Source of the DNA: Sialis fuliginosa
Lineage: Eukaryota; Arthropoda; Insecta; Megaloptera; Sialidae
Length of the DNA: 64,000 bases
Reading direction: 5' to 3'
Assembly (NCBI GenBank): GCA_961205875.1
Contig: OY540810.1
Coordinates: 4,526,001 to 4,590,000, forward strand
A program made the translations under genes and the position numbers. The notes beneath the pieces are model-generated. The model had not been told where the DNA came from. It saw only the letters and a program-made list of their open reading frames with translations, and did not search any database. Shown one piece after another: positions 11,621 to 23,534 of this stretch. Within the stretch, counting starts at the first letter, position 1. The number at the start of each line of letters is the position of its first letter.

Positions 11621-12107
11621 TATAATAATTTATTAGGTACATATATAAATTACTCGAGACAATTTAATAAAAATGTTTGTTAATCATCGGAAGTAAAACA
11701 GTAAGAATATTTTTAAAGAACGTAAATGTAATGTGTATGTAGAGATAGGTGTGTTTTGTTTATTTGTACATTTATGTTTGTACGTGAATTTAGGAGAAAG
11801 ATTTCTGTTTTCCCCAGGCACGCGATGCCGTGACTTTTAAACACGAGATTAAATAAAAAAACTATTGTATATTCATAATACTACTTACAGTAAGTAGAAT
11901 GCACATAAATAAATACAATTTAATTACAACTATAGGTCATTATTGATATATTTATTGAAATATTCTTAGTTGCGCAGTGTTAAATAAATTATAACAAAAT
12001 TTCGATAATTCAAATTTCGACAGTTACTGGGAAAAAATATTTCTATAAAAAATGTACTATTATTCATATTAGTTTTTAATTATTAATACTTACTATATAA
12101 ATAAACT

Positions 12108-12413
12108 AGCTTTTTCCCACGGTATCGCCAGCTTGTTTTTTTTTTTTTTAATTAAGTGTTTTTCATTTTTATATATAGGTACAATTTATTCAAATATCAA
12201 TTGTATTATCTTTAATACGTGCCTGATTTAATTATTCAATTTACAGTTTCATTTTTACACAAAGATGTGAAAATATTAATGAATTTTTCTGAATACGTAT
12301 CTGACCTAATTACTTAATCTTAGCATAATAAAATATCCTATAGTATAACAGTGAAAGAATTATAAAAATTGGTTGAATAGTTTTCGAGATTACATCAAAT
12401 ACACAAACAAACT
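12108..12413 (+). repeat. LINE 3'-tail-like fragment
   Basis: It begins CTAGCTTTTTCCCACGG and ends AAAATTGGTTGAATAGTTTT, then a lead-out of short AAAC repeats. This resembles the end of insect non-LTR retrotransposons seen elsewhere here (24576, 45235, 46606, 49900, 54128). No open reading frame remains, as is usual for 5'-truncated copies. Confidence 0.5.
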
Positions 12414-12414
12414 A

Positions 12415-12588
12415 AGGTACTGGCACCAGTTATGGCCATAATAAGAGCAAAGTTGACTGTTTTTGTGATTGACGGGGTTCTTTCTTGTAATTCTCATGAA
12501 CTTATATTACTAATAAAACAACTGACTCTTTATTTAATCAATTAAATTACCAAAGTTCGCAAATATAGTGTATTTTGAATGAACTAAT
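12415..12588 (+). mobile_element. TA-flanked MITE, family 1, left part
   Basis: It starts AGGTACTGGCACCAGTTATG directly after TA (12413-12414) and follows family 1 to CGCAAATATAGT near 12570. There it diverges, just before the hAT-type MITE at 12597. The right half is absent. Confidence 0.65.
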
Positions 12589-12596
12589 ATTTGAAA

Positions 12597-12855
12597 CAGT
12601 GCCCCGGGCCCCCTAAGGTTAGGGGGCCCCCGCGGCAGCGTGAAACTTTTTTTTTTCATTTATTTTTTCATTATTTTTTCATTTTAATTTTTTTTTCGTT
12701 GTCAATTAGAATTTTACATTTATTATTCATAAAAATAAAGTTAGTAGGAAGTAGACATTGTCGATCAAAAAAAAGGTTTTCAATTTTTTCATATTTTTGG
12801 GGGCCCCTTGGTCTCTTCTTGCTCCGGGACCCTCGTGCCTGTAGTTACGGCCCTG
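12597..12855. mobile_element. hAT-type MITE, 259 bp
   Basis: The ends are CAGTGCCCCGGGCCCCC and, reverse-complemented, CAGGGCCGTAACTACAGG. The flanks ATTTGAAA (12589-12596) and ATGTGAAA (12856-12863) match at seven of eight positions, a good hAT-type target duplication. The interior is T-rich and non-coding between GC-rich ends. Confidence 0.65.
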
Positions 12856-12863
12856 ATGTGAAA

Positions 12864-15800
12864 GATTATGTCATCGCGTAACAAACTTACTGATTAATTA
12901 ATTGTCTGATTAACTAACAGATTGATCTCAAAAACGACTGACTAAAAATATTTATTTACTGCGTTGACTGTGAAAAATTGTTTTATATCATTTTAATTCA
13001 ACTTCCGGTTCTACCGGAAGTAAAAATATAGTTTTGACAAACTAATATTTATGTCGAAAATTAAAAGAATATATTAATGTCTGACAAAATGTATTTACTA
13101 ATAAGTATAAAATATTATCAGTTTCCCTAATTTTTCATTTAATTTCACCAATTTATTTTATTCTGGCAACAAAAATGTTTTATATTTTTTGTTAATAAAT
13201 ATGGACAAATATTTTATAATAGATATGGATAAATTTGAAGTTTCGTGTAAAAGAGCACTTAGATTAAATGAGCCAATAAAGTTTTTAATATGATGACATT
13301 TCTTTTGTACTTCGGTCAGCATTCATGTTTTGTCTTCTTCTCAAAATCCAATTACTCGAATGTTATCAACAAGAGAGAGAAAGATGGACGACAGCTTGAT
13401 TTGTTGGCTATATTCAAGTGAAAGAATTACGAGTTCAACTAAACTGGAGTGGAATTGTCAACTCAAAGACATGACTTATGTTTGAATTTATTTTTTCCAA
13501 TTTCTTTGTATAACAATGTAACTATTTCTTCTTTAACCATTGAAAGTAAATAATTAAACGAATATTTAGATAATTAATTTAATTGCTTTTTTAATAATAA
13601 TAAAAATAAACTACACTAGTAGATAAAAATAAACCAGATTTACAAGAAAAAAAATAATTTTAATTGAAATTGCTATTTTTAAAAAACAAGAAATTAAAAT
13701 TACAGCAATGTTGAATTCAAATATAATTTTATTTGGTATAAAAATCAAAATCCTACCTGTTTTTCAAAGTTTTCGATAATTTAATTGGGGGAAGATTTTA
13801 TTTAAAATATTTTAGAAAAACATACTTTTTTTGGACTAATGGAATTATTATATAATTTCTTGATAATATAACCTAACAATTGTCATATAGATAATAAACA
13901 TAAGTAGGTATGTATTAGGTATATAAAAATTTAATTGAAGTAATGCTGAAATAAAACATTTTTATTTAAGTGATAAATGCTTTCATTTTAACTTTTTATA
14001 TTTAATCTAAGATTGGTTCAGTTCCGCAATAGGTATGTAGTAACTTCAAATATACAGAGCAATAAATAACCCAAGAAACAATTATCTGACTGAAAATACC
14101 TCACCTGTCTTAGGTATAAAACTATTCGAGATATTCCAGATCGATGAAATTCTCTCGGTAAAACTTTTGTTTTATCTGAGGAATCAAACGCGTCCACACA
14201 AGATGTTGGATGTTTCTTTTATGCAAAAGAATTTCTTTCCACTATTGAGATCAAAGCAAAATCACCATACGTTAATGAAAAAAATATACCCCAATGGATA
14301 TGTTGCTTTTCGTCATGCAAATAAATGATAACGACGATTTTTTTTTAAAGATATCGAAAATCAAACTGTCGGTTTTCTTTTGTTAATTAGTTTTGGTTTA
14401 CTTTTATATTGAATTTGAATGAAAATTGCGAATTTGTGTTTATTTTTTACTTCTGCTACTAAAATTTTAAGTTTTACTTTTTTTGTCTTAAGCTGTCGGT
14501 TTCCTAATAGACATTTTTTGAAAGTTCAAAATTTTTTAAATGTATCTATTGGAAATTTTTTTCAATGATAGTTTTATATTTTTGATTTCCAAAGAACGAA
14601 GATGACTTAATAATTTTAATAGCGCCATATGATGCCTCCTTTAAACTTTTGTTTGAAACATTTTTCACTATCTTGCTTAGTTTTTGAAATATTAGCCTTA
14701 TGAAAATAAAATGGATCGTTATTTGTAATATTTTTGTAAACTTTTAAATAATTTATCTTAATTTTAAAACGGCAAGAAAATGTTAAATTGAAAATAAAAC
14801 TAACATTTTTCAAAATATTTTAGACTTGATGTAAATCGTTTATTTTAAAACAAAGTTTTTAATTTTTAAGTAAACTGGATTTCTAAACTGAATCAATATT
14901 AATATTTCATATTTTGAATTCTCTAACATAAATTTACGCCTCCAAACTTTTCAGTGAACACATCGAAGTGTGAAAAAGACAATTAAGCAATATTTTATAC
15001 TTGGATTCCTAGTTTGGCTTGGAAGATTTAAATATACTTAAATTTTGTCATTTCCGTAAAATCCTGATAAATAATAAATTTAAATTTCAAGAAAGTTTTG
15101 TTTACCCAATCATTGATTAAGATTTCATGTGATCATGTTGATTGAAATGTTTTATTTTTTTATTTTAAATTAAAATGTTTTATTTATGTTTGTATTGGTA
15201 TTCCATCTTGAATAAAAGAAAATATACTTACATTTTATTTCATTGCGTGCTGAAATTGAAATTACATTTCGTTTGAAAATTCTTCTTTGATCCAAAAACA
15301 ATTATTTTTTGTTTTTATTAACACGCCAAATACCTGAGAAAAGTGACGGTAATTTTGTTCTTTGTAGTATATTTTCAGTTATAGAAAAATATTTTGACAT
15401 TTTAATTATAGCTATCATGTACGTTTATTTTATTAATGCAGTAAAAAAATAACGCAGGAATTCGAAGGAATAAAATATATTTTTTATATCAGAGGTTTTA
15501 AAATAAAATATTCGAATTATCGAAATACAAATCAAACAATTGCATTTACGTGAGTACATTAGATTTTTTATTGTAATATACAATTATAAAATATTATATA
15601 CAAATGTACATTGTCCACCAGTTTATCGTTTTAGGCCTTATATTAAATTAATATTTCCCAATATTTTTATTTATGAATTATGCATACACCAAACTAAAAT
15701 TCTTAGTATGTGTATGAAAAATCATTTTATTTTATATTATAGTCAAAAATTTTTTTTTTATTTATGTGAAAATGAACATTTTATAGTTAATTTAAATTAC

Positions 15801-16813
15801 ATTTAATGATTTTTATTATATTAAAACGTTTATACGATGTTAGCTGTCAGCTGTCATTACATTTGTAAAAATATAGTATCTAAAAAACTATTTGTGATTT
15901 TATTTGCATCAGTTAAGTATTATTCGTCAAATGAACTTAAATAAATCAATTTATACATGTTATTAATAATAAAAAACAATGATAATTGAATCAGGTTGAT
16001 AATGAACTAGAATTACTTTTAAGAAGCATTTATTTACAGTATTTAATTAATATCGAATTTTAAAATCGATTACAAAATTTTTCCAGAATTTTTTGTTTCA
16101 TATTAGTGCTCAAAATTGTTTATTTATTTTTTTACATGTATACAAATATTTTAAAAATAATCTGATAACAATTATGGCGCTTTGGATGAAAATTTAAACA
16201 ATATTTTGCGATAGCTGTTTTTTGAATTTAATATAATTTTAACATCGAGTGATTTCGAAAAAAAATATCCTTTTTTTTTAATACACAATTTAATATATTA
16301 AATACTACGGTACACACAATGGAAAACATTGTGATAGACTTTTGCACCTTCCGCGTCGTTTATTCCATATCGGCATATGTTTTTTCAGGGCAAAATATTA
16401 TTTATAAATTCTTGTTATATAAGCTTTGATCCATTAAGTTATTAAATCAGATTTCATCACTAAGTCTTAATAAAGTCTCAGGCAAAAACAGCATCCACCG
16501 ACATCGTGATATTAAAATTTAATAACGGCACATAACAAGTTGTCGAGAGTCAAGTCGAAACTAATTTATATTTACAAAACCATACAGTTTTGACAAGGGG
16601 TTGAGTCTTTCTAACTAGATAACTCTCAGAGTGAGTTTTCGGCGTAAATCGATTAATTAAGGGCAGGAGGTTTGCTTGAAAGAAAATGTGCCTGCATCAC
16701 AGAGGGAAATAGAAGCTGATAATTTAAAAGGACCAAATAAGTCATGTGTGAAATGACGTGGTTTGACAACTTTTGCTGTTAATGAAAATAGAAATTGTTG
16801 TGGATTATTCTTA
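12864..16813. other. Long AT-rich stretch without supported features
   Basis: Nearly 4 kb of AT-rich DNA. A slightly more complex patch at 13330-13480 gave no convincing protein in any frame. A GC-richer phrase near 14160-14320 likewise shows nothing recognisable. No terminal inverted repeats were found by eye. Confidence 0.45.
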
Positions 16814-17145
16814 TGTCCGGTATCTTAAAGGACCTAACAAATTTGTTAGCTAGCAAGCACTTTCAACTGAGATATCAAACTTATATGACAGTTCTTTTGG
16901 AGTTTGTTGATGACTTTGACAAGTTTCGCGCACGCGTTGTAGGTAAATACAAACGGTATTAAAACAGTGGTGATGTTATGAAAATTATTTTGTACGGTCA
17001 AAGATGCCAATTGTGTTACAATTCGTTGAAGTGTCACTGCTCTAAATTCCATAACTAATCCATAGATACTAGTACAGAATTAATACCCCATTTGATTGTA
17101 TTTGATAGCTAGCAAATTTTGTTAGGTCCTTTATAATACCGGACA
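16814..17145. mobile_element. PIF/Harbinger-like MITE, 332 bp
   Basis: The ends are TGTCCGGTATCTTAAAGG and, reverse-complemented, TGTCCGGTATTATAAAGG. Both are followed by ACCTAACAAA and a GCTAGC-like word. A 3-bp duplication, TTA (16811-16813 and 17146-17148), fits PIF/Harbinger insertions. A 68-codon minus-strand frame inside has no recognisable domain. Confidence 0.7.
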
Positions 17146-17148
17146 TTA

Positions 17149-17908
17149 GAGAAATATATATGTAAAAATATAAAATGTAAATATATATGTAAAAATTCGA
17201 AATTTATTGTTAGTTCATTTTCTATTACTAAGCGTAAAAGCTTTTACAACAAACATTTCCAAATAAAAACACTGCTATTGAACGCAAATTGAAATCTCTA
17301 TACGCATTCTTTACGTTTGACAGAAACCCAAAACTATTTATTTTAGCTGCTTGGTGACGTTGCTATGCTGTTTAATTAAATAATGGTCTATTATGAAATG
17401 ATACATTCAAATGTTTATTGAGTATAAAAAAGTAAATAATTGTTCGTTCAAATATATAAAGAAATCGAAAAAAAAATTATACATCCACAACACTAATTAT
17501 AATCTTTACTTTCATTGAAATTACACTTTGTTCTAACAACTTTCATATTAATTCTTTAATATTACAATTCATAAAAAGTTACTTCAAACTTAGGTGTGTT
17601 GATACATTAGGTCGATGAAAGATGATGCAATCTGGGAGGGGGTAAGGCAACAGGGTGTTATGAACTGGAGGTTAAGGGTCGCTGCACCCATGGTATTTAA
17701 ATAATTAATAGCTCGAGAGTTAAGTGAAAATATTATACCACCACAGCCGGGCTTATTTGTTTTTATAAAAGATCATTACTCGATTGTATCAATTTGCTCA
17801 ATAATTATAATTGTTATATAGAAATAGTTTTAAAAAACATCTAGATTCTGAGTGGTTTTCAAACTGGGGGTTCCGCGAGTCAAAATAAAAATTCGAAAAC
17901 AAATTATA
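17149..17908. other. AT-rich stretch, nothing recognised
   Basis: A G-rich phrase at 17625-17695 is the only departure from AT-rich DNA. No gene or repeat boundaries are supported. Confidence 0.45.
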
Positions 17909-17909
17909 A

Positions 17910-18370
17910 AGGTATTGGCACCAGTTATGGCCGCTAGCAAGGTGTACTGTTTTTGTGATTGACGGGTTTCTTTTTTATAATTCTCATGAACTCATGTTAT
18001 TAAAAAAACAAGTAATTCTTTATTTAATCAATTCAATTACCAAAGTCCACAAATATAGTTTGTTTTTAAAATTATAGCCTTTTATTTTGTTCATGTTTTT
18101 TCTCCAGTAATAGATAAAGTAAAACCAGTAATGAGCACGCAGCGATGGACACTTGCTAATGATTACAAATTGATAAGTACTACGATACAAAAGATATAAA
18201 ATAAAGAATCGTCAAATTTGAAACAATTGGCCGATTGTCATCAAATCACGCTATACTACAGTTAAATGTATATAGATTAATATTCAGAAATAGTAGTAAT
18301 CAAATATCAACAAATATTTCTAATTCAGTATCTTTTACTGGGGTGATATCCACGATTGGTGCCAGTACCT
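17910..18370 (+). mobile_element. TA-flanked MITE, family 1, copy 3 (both ends present)
   Basis: It starts AGGTATTGGCACCAGTTATG and ends with the inverse of AGGTACTGGCACCAATC. Compared with copy 1 (1114-1618) it lacks a block around CAGTTGTTATGATATTAT. The interior words AGTAATGAGCACGCAG and TGATAAGTACTACGA are kept. The right flank is TA, while the left TA appears mutated. Confidence 0.7.
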
Positions 18371-18409
18371 TATAATTTGTTGACAACTTTTTAGTTTGTT
18401 GTGATTTGA

Positions 18410-18560
18410 TAATAACCTTAATCCGTTATGCATTGACGCCAATGGCGGACACACCCGGCAAGGTTGTATTGTGTGTGTTGTAATCAACTCACGGTACTGC
18501 TGGAGCTCTGGTGTCATACACTTGTCTATCGATCAGCAGGTGTGTCAAAGCCGGGTTATT
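18410..18560. other. GC-richer island, unassigned
   Basis: CCAATGGCGGACACACCCGG and GGAGCTCTGGTGTC stand out from the AT-rich surroundings. No protein domain, tRNA fold or inverted ends were recognised. It could be regulatory or an untranslated exon. Confidence 0.25.
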
Positions 18561-20001
18561 TTTAAATTAACCTACACGATATCTCTCCACATTTATAATA
18601 GCTAATAACAGGTATTTTACGTATAAGCGTAGACGCCTACTTTTAACTCGAATATTAAAAAAATATATTCTGTGAATAAACTGATTAACTCCAAGATATA
18701 TAAAGTAAAATCATAAACTGTATATTATATTAAGAGTAAATGAATTTCACTTTTAACTTTTTTTGTAAACTCAATTTATTTTAAAACAAACCTAATAAAT
18801 CACATTTCGACTTACAATTAGAGATACATAGATGATTTTGAAGATTTTTAGCGTGCTGAAACCAAATTCGTAGTCAAATTTGCTTAATTATGTTAGGTAT
18901 TTGAGATATCCTTCTATTCTTTTTAAAATATTTTTTTACGTTTTGTACTGTTTGACTTTCTTTCGTCGAAATACTAATTTCAAAATAATGTGACATTTGT
19001 TGTATTCGTGTGTATAAGTATAATCCATTATTATTAATATTTAAAATAAATTCAATGCAATAAAAATACAGTAGTATTCGAAGAGCAAGTCGATGTTAAT
19101 ATTTCCATTGCTTCTTAAACTTAAAACGTCGGTGTATTAAAAGTGTCTTATTTAGTTTTGAACAAGCTGGGACTTAATTGCAAATTTCGGAATTAATAAA
19201 TACATAATTTCTAAGTAGGTACCAGTATATTCTAATTGTCTGATAAAAAAAGGAAATTCAATTGACTTTTTCCATTTATCGGTACCGAAATTCTGGTACT
19301 AAAGCAATTCAAATAATATCAGAGACGTATTACATTAAGAAAAGGTACTATTCGTTAAGCTTTTCTTATGAATATTTGTACAGTTTCAATCATTTATTTT
19401 GGCCTACAATTAGTGGTTAATTTCCAATATTACAAATTTTGTGGAAACTCCAGATCATAATACATGAATTCTCGTTCAAACACTGATTGTAAAACCACAA
19501 TCCTATCAGCGGTCCAAAATCGGTTTTGCAGATCACAATAGATTTACAGTTATATACATATACATATATTAATACACATACATACATTTGTTACAATTAG
19601 TAGTGAATCTAATTCGACGATTGCTATGAAACAGCGACCATTATATTACATGGCTGAATTACCTATAACAAAACTAATATTCATTTTATAGGGTGTATAT
19701 ATGTTATAGTTCGATACTTTATTAATGTCAAATAAACATGTTTAATTTATATTTTTGGTGTAGCTAGAGGTTGCTGCGCCCTTCGTGAAAAAAGCCCCCC
19801 CCCCCCCCCCCACCGCGTAAGCGAGAACTTTTGTTGTTATGTCTGTTTTGCACCTCTTAAAACTTCTATCTCAATTTGCTTTCAATTGAGGTCGGTTTTG
19901 ACAACCCTTAGTTGCGCTATTGGTGTTAAATGGAAAAGGAACTGTTGAAAAATGTTTTTATTATCAATATAAAAATATACTTGTTGTAGTTTACATAATA
20001 A
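18561..20001. other. AT-rich stretch with a poly-C tract
   Basis: No exons were seen. A run of 15 or more C residues lies at about 19795-19811, next to a phrase (GTTGCTGCGCCCTTCGTG) that may be the end of another MITE, but no partner end was found. Confidence 0.4.
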
Positions 20002-20009
20002 CTTATAAC

Positions 20010-20298
20010 TAGAGACTGGAAAAATAGTTTTTCAACTATTGCGTAAAAATGAATTTATTGTAATTTTTATTACATATCTCCACCGTTTTCAGAAAACTGG
20101 TTTGATTGAACACAATTTGAAATCAACTATTTGCAACTACCTTTCCAACTATTTTAAAACTATTTGCGACACTTTTTACTGCTTTATTTGCACTAATTAT
20201 TATTAAATCGTAAAAAAAACTATTTATCAACTATTTTCCGAAAAAAATGCAACTAGTAACTATTTCATTGAAAATAACAACTATTTTTCCAATCTCTA
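20010..20298. mobile_element. hAT-type MITE with repeated AACTATTT word
   Basis: The ends are TAGAGACTGGAAAAATAGTT and, reverse-complemented, TAGAGATTGGAAAAATAGTT. They are flanked by an exact 8-bp duplication, CTTATAAC (20002-20009 and 20299-20306). The word AACTATTT or its complement recurs about ten times inside both ends. At 289 bp it has no coding capacity. Such subterminal words are typical transposase contact sites in hAT elements. Confidence 0.85.
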
Positions 20299-20604
20299 CT
20301 TATAACCTATCTTTAATTTTTTAAAATATTTTTTCGTTCATCATTTGTTACGTTTGAGTATATCATCTCCTACAAGGCTTACGCTTCCTTGCTTTGTAAG
20401 AAACAACGTACACAATGAATAAAAATAAGGAACATAATAGGATGATTTTGAAATTCAAATTAAATTATAATTTATAATAAGCTGTTCTTGATAAATATTC
20501 TATAAAGTTAAAATGTTTTAAATGCCATATTAATATTTTGTGTTATATAGGTAGTTTGGAATAATCGATAAATCATTGTTAGTAACGCAATCTACCGAAT
20601 AATA

Positions 20605-20652
20605 ATGTCGAATCATTCAGAAGATGATAAAGATACCAGCAGCACAGAAGAT
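20605..20652 (+). CDS. SIAH-like protein, exon 1
   Basis: The first coding exon gives MSNHSEDDKDTSSTED, an acidic, serine-rich 16-residue leader. It ends at the donor GTGAGT (20653) in phase 0. The next in-phase acceptor is TTTTTTAG at 21498-21505, so the leader joins directly to the long exon at 21506. The start ATG follows an AT-rich leader. I chose this start because the long exon has no convincing ATG of its own before its first zinc-binding cysteines. Confidence 0.7.
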
Positions 20653-20717
20653 GTGAGTAAATATTTTATAAAAATATGTGTAATAAAATAATTTCAGTGT
20701 TAAAAGGTATGTATGAG

Positions 20718-20954
20718 CAAAGCTGTGTACATCATGTAAATTACTTGAAAAATTACTTCAAGTACCTACATTTAAAAATAATTAAAGGTACCTGATACTT
20801 CAAGTACTTTTTGAATGTAATACTTGAACTTAACAAATAATGTACTTGAAGTACTTACTTCAAGTATATTTTAAAATAGCAAAAATTACATTCTGCTTCA
20901 AGTACTTTCGGTTAGGAATAAGTACTTGTACTTCAAGTACTTGTGATAGCTCTG
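20718..20954. mobile_element. hAT-type MITE in the SIAH-like intron
   Basis: The ends are CAAAGCTGTG and, reverse-complemented, CAGAGCTATC. Inside, ACTTCAAGTAC-type words occur about ten times in both orientations. The flanks TGTATGAG and TGCGCGAG (20710-20717 and 20955-20962) differ only by transitions, and all could come from decay of two CpG sites. That supports an old 8-bp duplication. It lies wholly within the intron. Confidence 0.65.
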
Positions 20955-21244
20955 TGCGCGAGTCATTTAAAAATTGAAAGAGCAAAAAGATACCTACATT
21001 ATATGCAGTTAAAGATATAGAAGAAAATAAAGATATTATTATAGATATGTGACGAAATCTTTAGTATTTTGGTATAAAAATTTAAAGTAGATAAAAAAAG
21101 CTGAGTATATGTTTTTTACATTATTGATTTATATTCAATATAGATTAATTATTGAAGAAAATTTAACTAACAATAAGTAAAATCAAAAGTAAAAAAAACT
21201 TAAAGTTTTCAGAAAATTCTCACAATTAAACGATATAATTATGG

Positions 21245-21410
21245 TGGGTTGTATAAAGCAAAAATAATTACGATTAGTCAATAGTTAATTATTAGTAAGT
21301 TTTACTGTAAAGGATTCACCATAACCGTAATTAACGTTGAGAATTAATATAATCATGGTTTTAAAATAGTCGATTAATTAATCATGACTAATTTTGCTTT
21401 ATGCAACCCA
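21245..21410. mobile_element. Small MITE in the SIAH-like intron
   Basis: Inverted ends TGGGTTGTATAAAGCAAAA and TGGGTTGCATAAAGCAAAA, 166 bp in total, end about 95 bp before the exon-2 acceptor. I could not find a target duplication, so the superfamily is open. Confidence 0.55.
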
Positions 21411-21505
21411 AGGTTAGGTGAAATTCGATGTACTACATATTACGGTTTAAAATTGTAATTTCGATTGTGTACATATTGTAATGAATATTTGTACTTATTT
21501 TTTAG

Positions 21506-22975
21506 AATACAACAGATATTTCTTTGGCAAATGCATCATATCCTTTACCACCATCGAAGGCACTAGAGGCAATATCAAATCTCGTTCGTTGCTCTTCATG
21601 TAAATACCCGTTTCAGTCACTGACAAACACTGATGAAGGAGACCATTGTTCATCATGTGACAACTTTAGTTGCTGTTCACTAAATGAAACTAATGGAACA
21701 ACTAACAGACAACAGTGTAAAATTTTAAATTTAATTAACGATATTTTGTTTTATGATTGTAAGTATGAATGTGGCAAAAAAATTAAAATCGATCAATTAT
21801 TTGAACATGAGAAAAATTGTTCATTAAAAAAGCGCAACTGTCCTATAGAGACTTGTAATTGGAATGGGAACTATAAGATGGTTGATGATCATTTTAATAA
21901 AATGCATCAACATCACATAGTTGAAGTGAAAGATGATCAAATCATTATGGACAGTCAAACAGATTGCATTTTACTAGCAGATAAAAAAAATGAAAAATAT
22001 TTGGTGTATCTAAAAAACAACAATGAAAAATTATATATTAACGTACAGTTCTTGGGTGAAATAAAAAATAAAGACAAATTAAAATATAATGTTATTTTAT
22101 CAAGTACCGATAATATTAACATAAGTTTTAATGATTTCAAAATTATCGACATAAAAGAAGATTTTTTTGATTTCAAATTTATTTTAAATTATTCTAACTT
22201 GATTGATGGTTTTAACATAAACAAATCTGAATGCACAATACATTTTCAAACAGAAACCGAAAAAAATGTATCAATTCTTGATGTTATTGCATCAGAGGTA
22301 CTGGAATGTCCAGTTTGTTCAAATATAATGCAAAATATAATATATCTATGTACAAATGGCCACAGTATTTGTGAAAATTGTAAACCACAATTAATATACT
22401 GTCCTTTATGTAAATCTAAATATTTCAACGGAAGGAATTATAACTTAGAATGTTTATCGGATAGAATTGAGTTTCCTTGTACAAATGAAAAACTAGGTTG
22501 TCAAGAACGCGTAAAAAATATGAAGGAACATCAAGATTTGTGCAAATTTAGAACTAGTTCATGTACAGGTAGTTGTAAATGGAAAGGGCCATATATAAAA
22601 TTATATGCACATATTCTCACAACACATAAAAATATAATCTTACCAAAAACTAAGATGGAAATAAATGATCATAAATATGAACAATATTTCTATACATATT
22701 CTTCGTGCAATACATTATTTCGTGTTAATATTACAAAAGATCAAAAGTATACTTATTTGACTGTTCATAATATTGAATTTGAAAATTCTAACAGATATAT
22801 TTATACGTTTACTCTATCTAATACAGTTGGCGAATGTATTGAAATAAGAAGTGAATGTGGTACTTATTTATCTTCGTATTTAAAATTAATAGAAAATGGT
22901 AATTGTATTATACTATTAACCGAAACATTAAAAAAATATGACCCAGACTTTTCTCTATCGATAGAACAAATGTAA
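21506..22975 (+). CDS. SIAH-like protein, exon 2 (tandem RING/zinc-finger modules)
   Basis: This exon gives residues 17-505 of a probable SIAH/Sina-like protein. SIAH-type RING ligases ubiquitinate bound substrates in the cytoplasm. Two modules follow one another. Module 1 has a poor RING-like region (about 45-75, with CSSC and HCSSC) and a SIAH zinc finger (C101, C105, H117, C121, C128, C133, H145, H150). A divergent beta-rich stretch follows to about 280. Module 2 has a full C3HC4 RING (C284, C287, C298, H302, C305, C308, C315, C318). Its SIAH zinc finger is C341, C348, H358, C362, C369, C373, H385 and H390. A short TRAF-like tail ends at 505. Typical SIAH proteins are near 300 residues with one module. 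The frame is intact to TAA at 22973. The substrate is unknown, and ligase activity is inferred only for module 2. Confidence 0.85.
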   Translation, partial: NTTDISLANASYPLPPSKALEAISNLVRCSSCKYPFQSLTNTDEGDHCSSCDNFSCCSLNETNGTTNRQQCKILNLINDILFYDCKYECGKKIKIDQLFEHEKNCSLKKRNCPIETCNWNGNYKMVDDHFNKMHQHHIVEVKDDQIIMDSQTDCILLADKKNEKYLVYLKNNNEKLYINVQFLGEIKNKDKLKYNVILSSTDNINISFNDFKIIDIKEDFFDFKFILNYSNLIDGFNINKSECTIHFQTETEKNVSILDVIASEVLECPVCSNIMQNIIYLCTNGHSICENCKPQLIYCPLCKSKYFNGRNYNLECLSDRIEFPCTNEKLGCQERVKNMKEHQDLCKFRTSSCTGSCKWKGPYIKLYAHILTTHKNIILPKTKMEINDHKYEQYFYTYSSCNTLFRVNITKDQKYTYLTVHNIEFENSNRYIYTFTLSNTVGECIEIRSECGTYLSSYLKLIENGNCIILLTETLKKYDPDFSLSIEQM

Positions 22976-23530
22976 AATATCAAATCTATTTTTCTGAAAT
23001 AGGGTTTAAATTCAATCAAACACACTATTAAATATTATTAGTTTTTATGTAATTGTTATTATTTTATGTCAAAGTAGATTAAGATATACAGTAATGTATA
23101 AAAATATGAGATAAATAAGAATTTTTTTTCTTTGTATACCTACGAGTAATATTGCTAAAATTTACGTTTATAAAGTAATGCTCAGTTTTACTAAACAAAG
23201 AGTAGTTAAACAAACTTAAACTACCAGTGAATACAATGTGTATATCAAATTGTTAGCCTACTATCGTTTAGGAAATCGGGTATTAATTCTATTGATTATT
23301 AATATTTTGTTATTTTCATAATTTATAATTATAATTTTTATTAAAGGATTTAAATAATTAATTTATCTAATTTTGACTTTATGTACTTATATGTATAACA
23401 TATATATTAGAGCTGTCTTGTAAAAATTTATTACAATTATTAAAAATATTTGTACAATAGTAGGTACATATTATGTAATCTTATTTTTGTAAAATATACG
23501 TATTTGAAAACAATATTTTTGTAATTAAAA
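22976..23530 (+). other. 3' flank of the SIAH-like gene
   Basis: AT-rich sequence presumably including the 3' untranslated region. No single canonical AATAAA signal stands out, so the transcript end cannot be placed. Confidence 0.35.
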
Positions 23531-23534
23531 TAAT

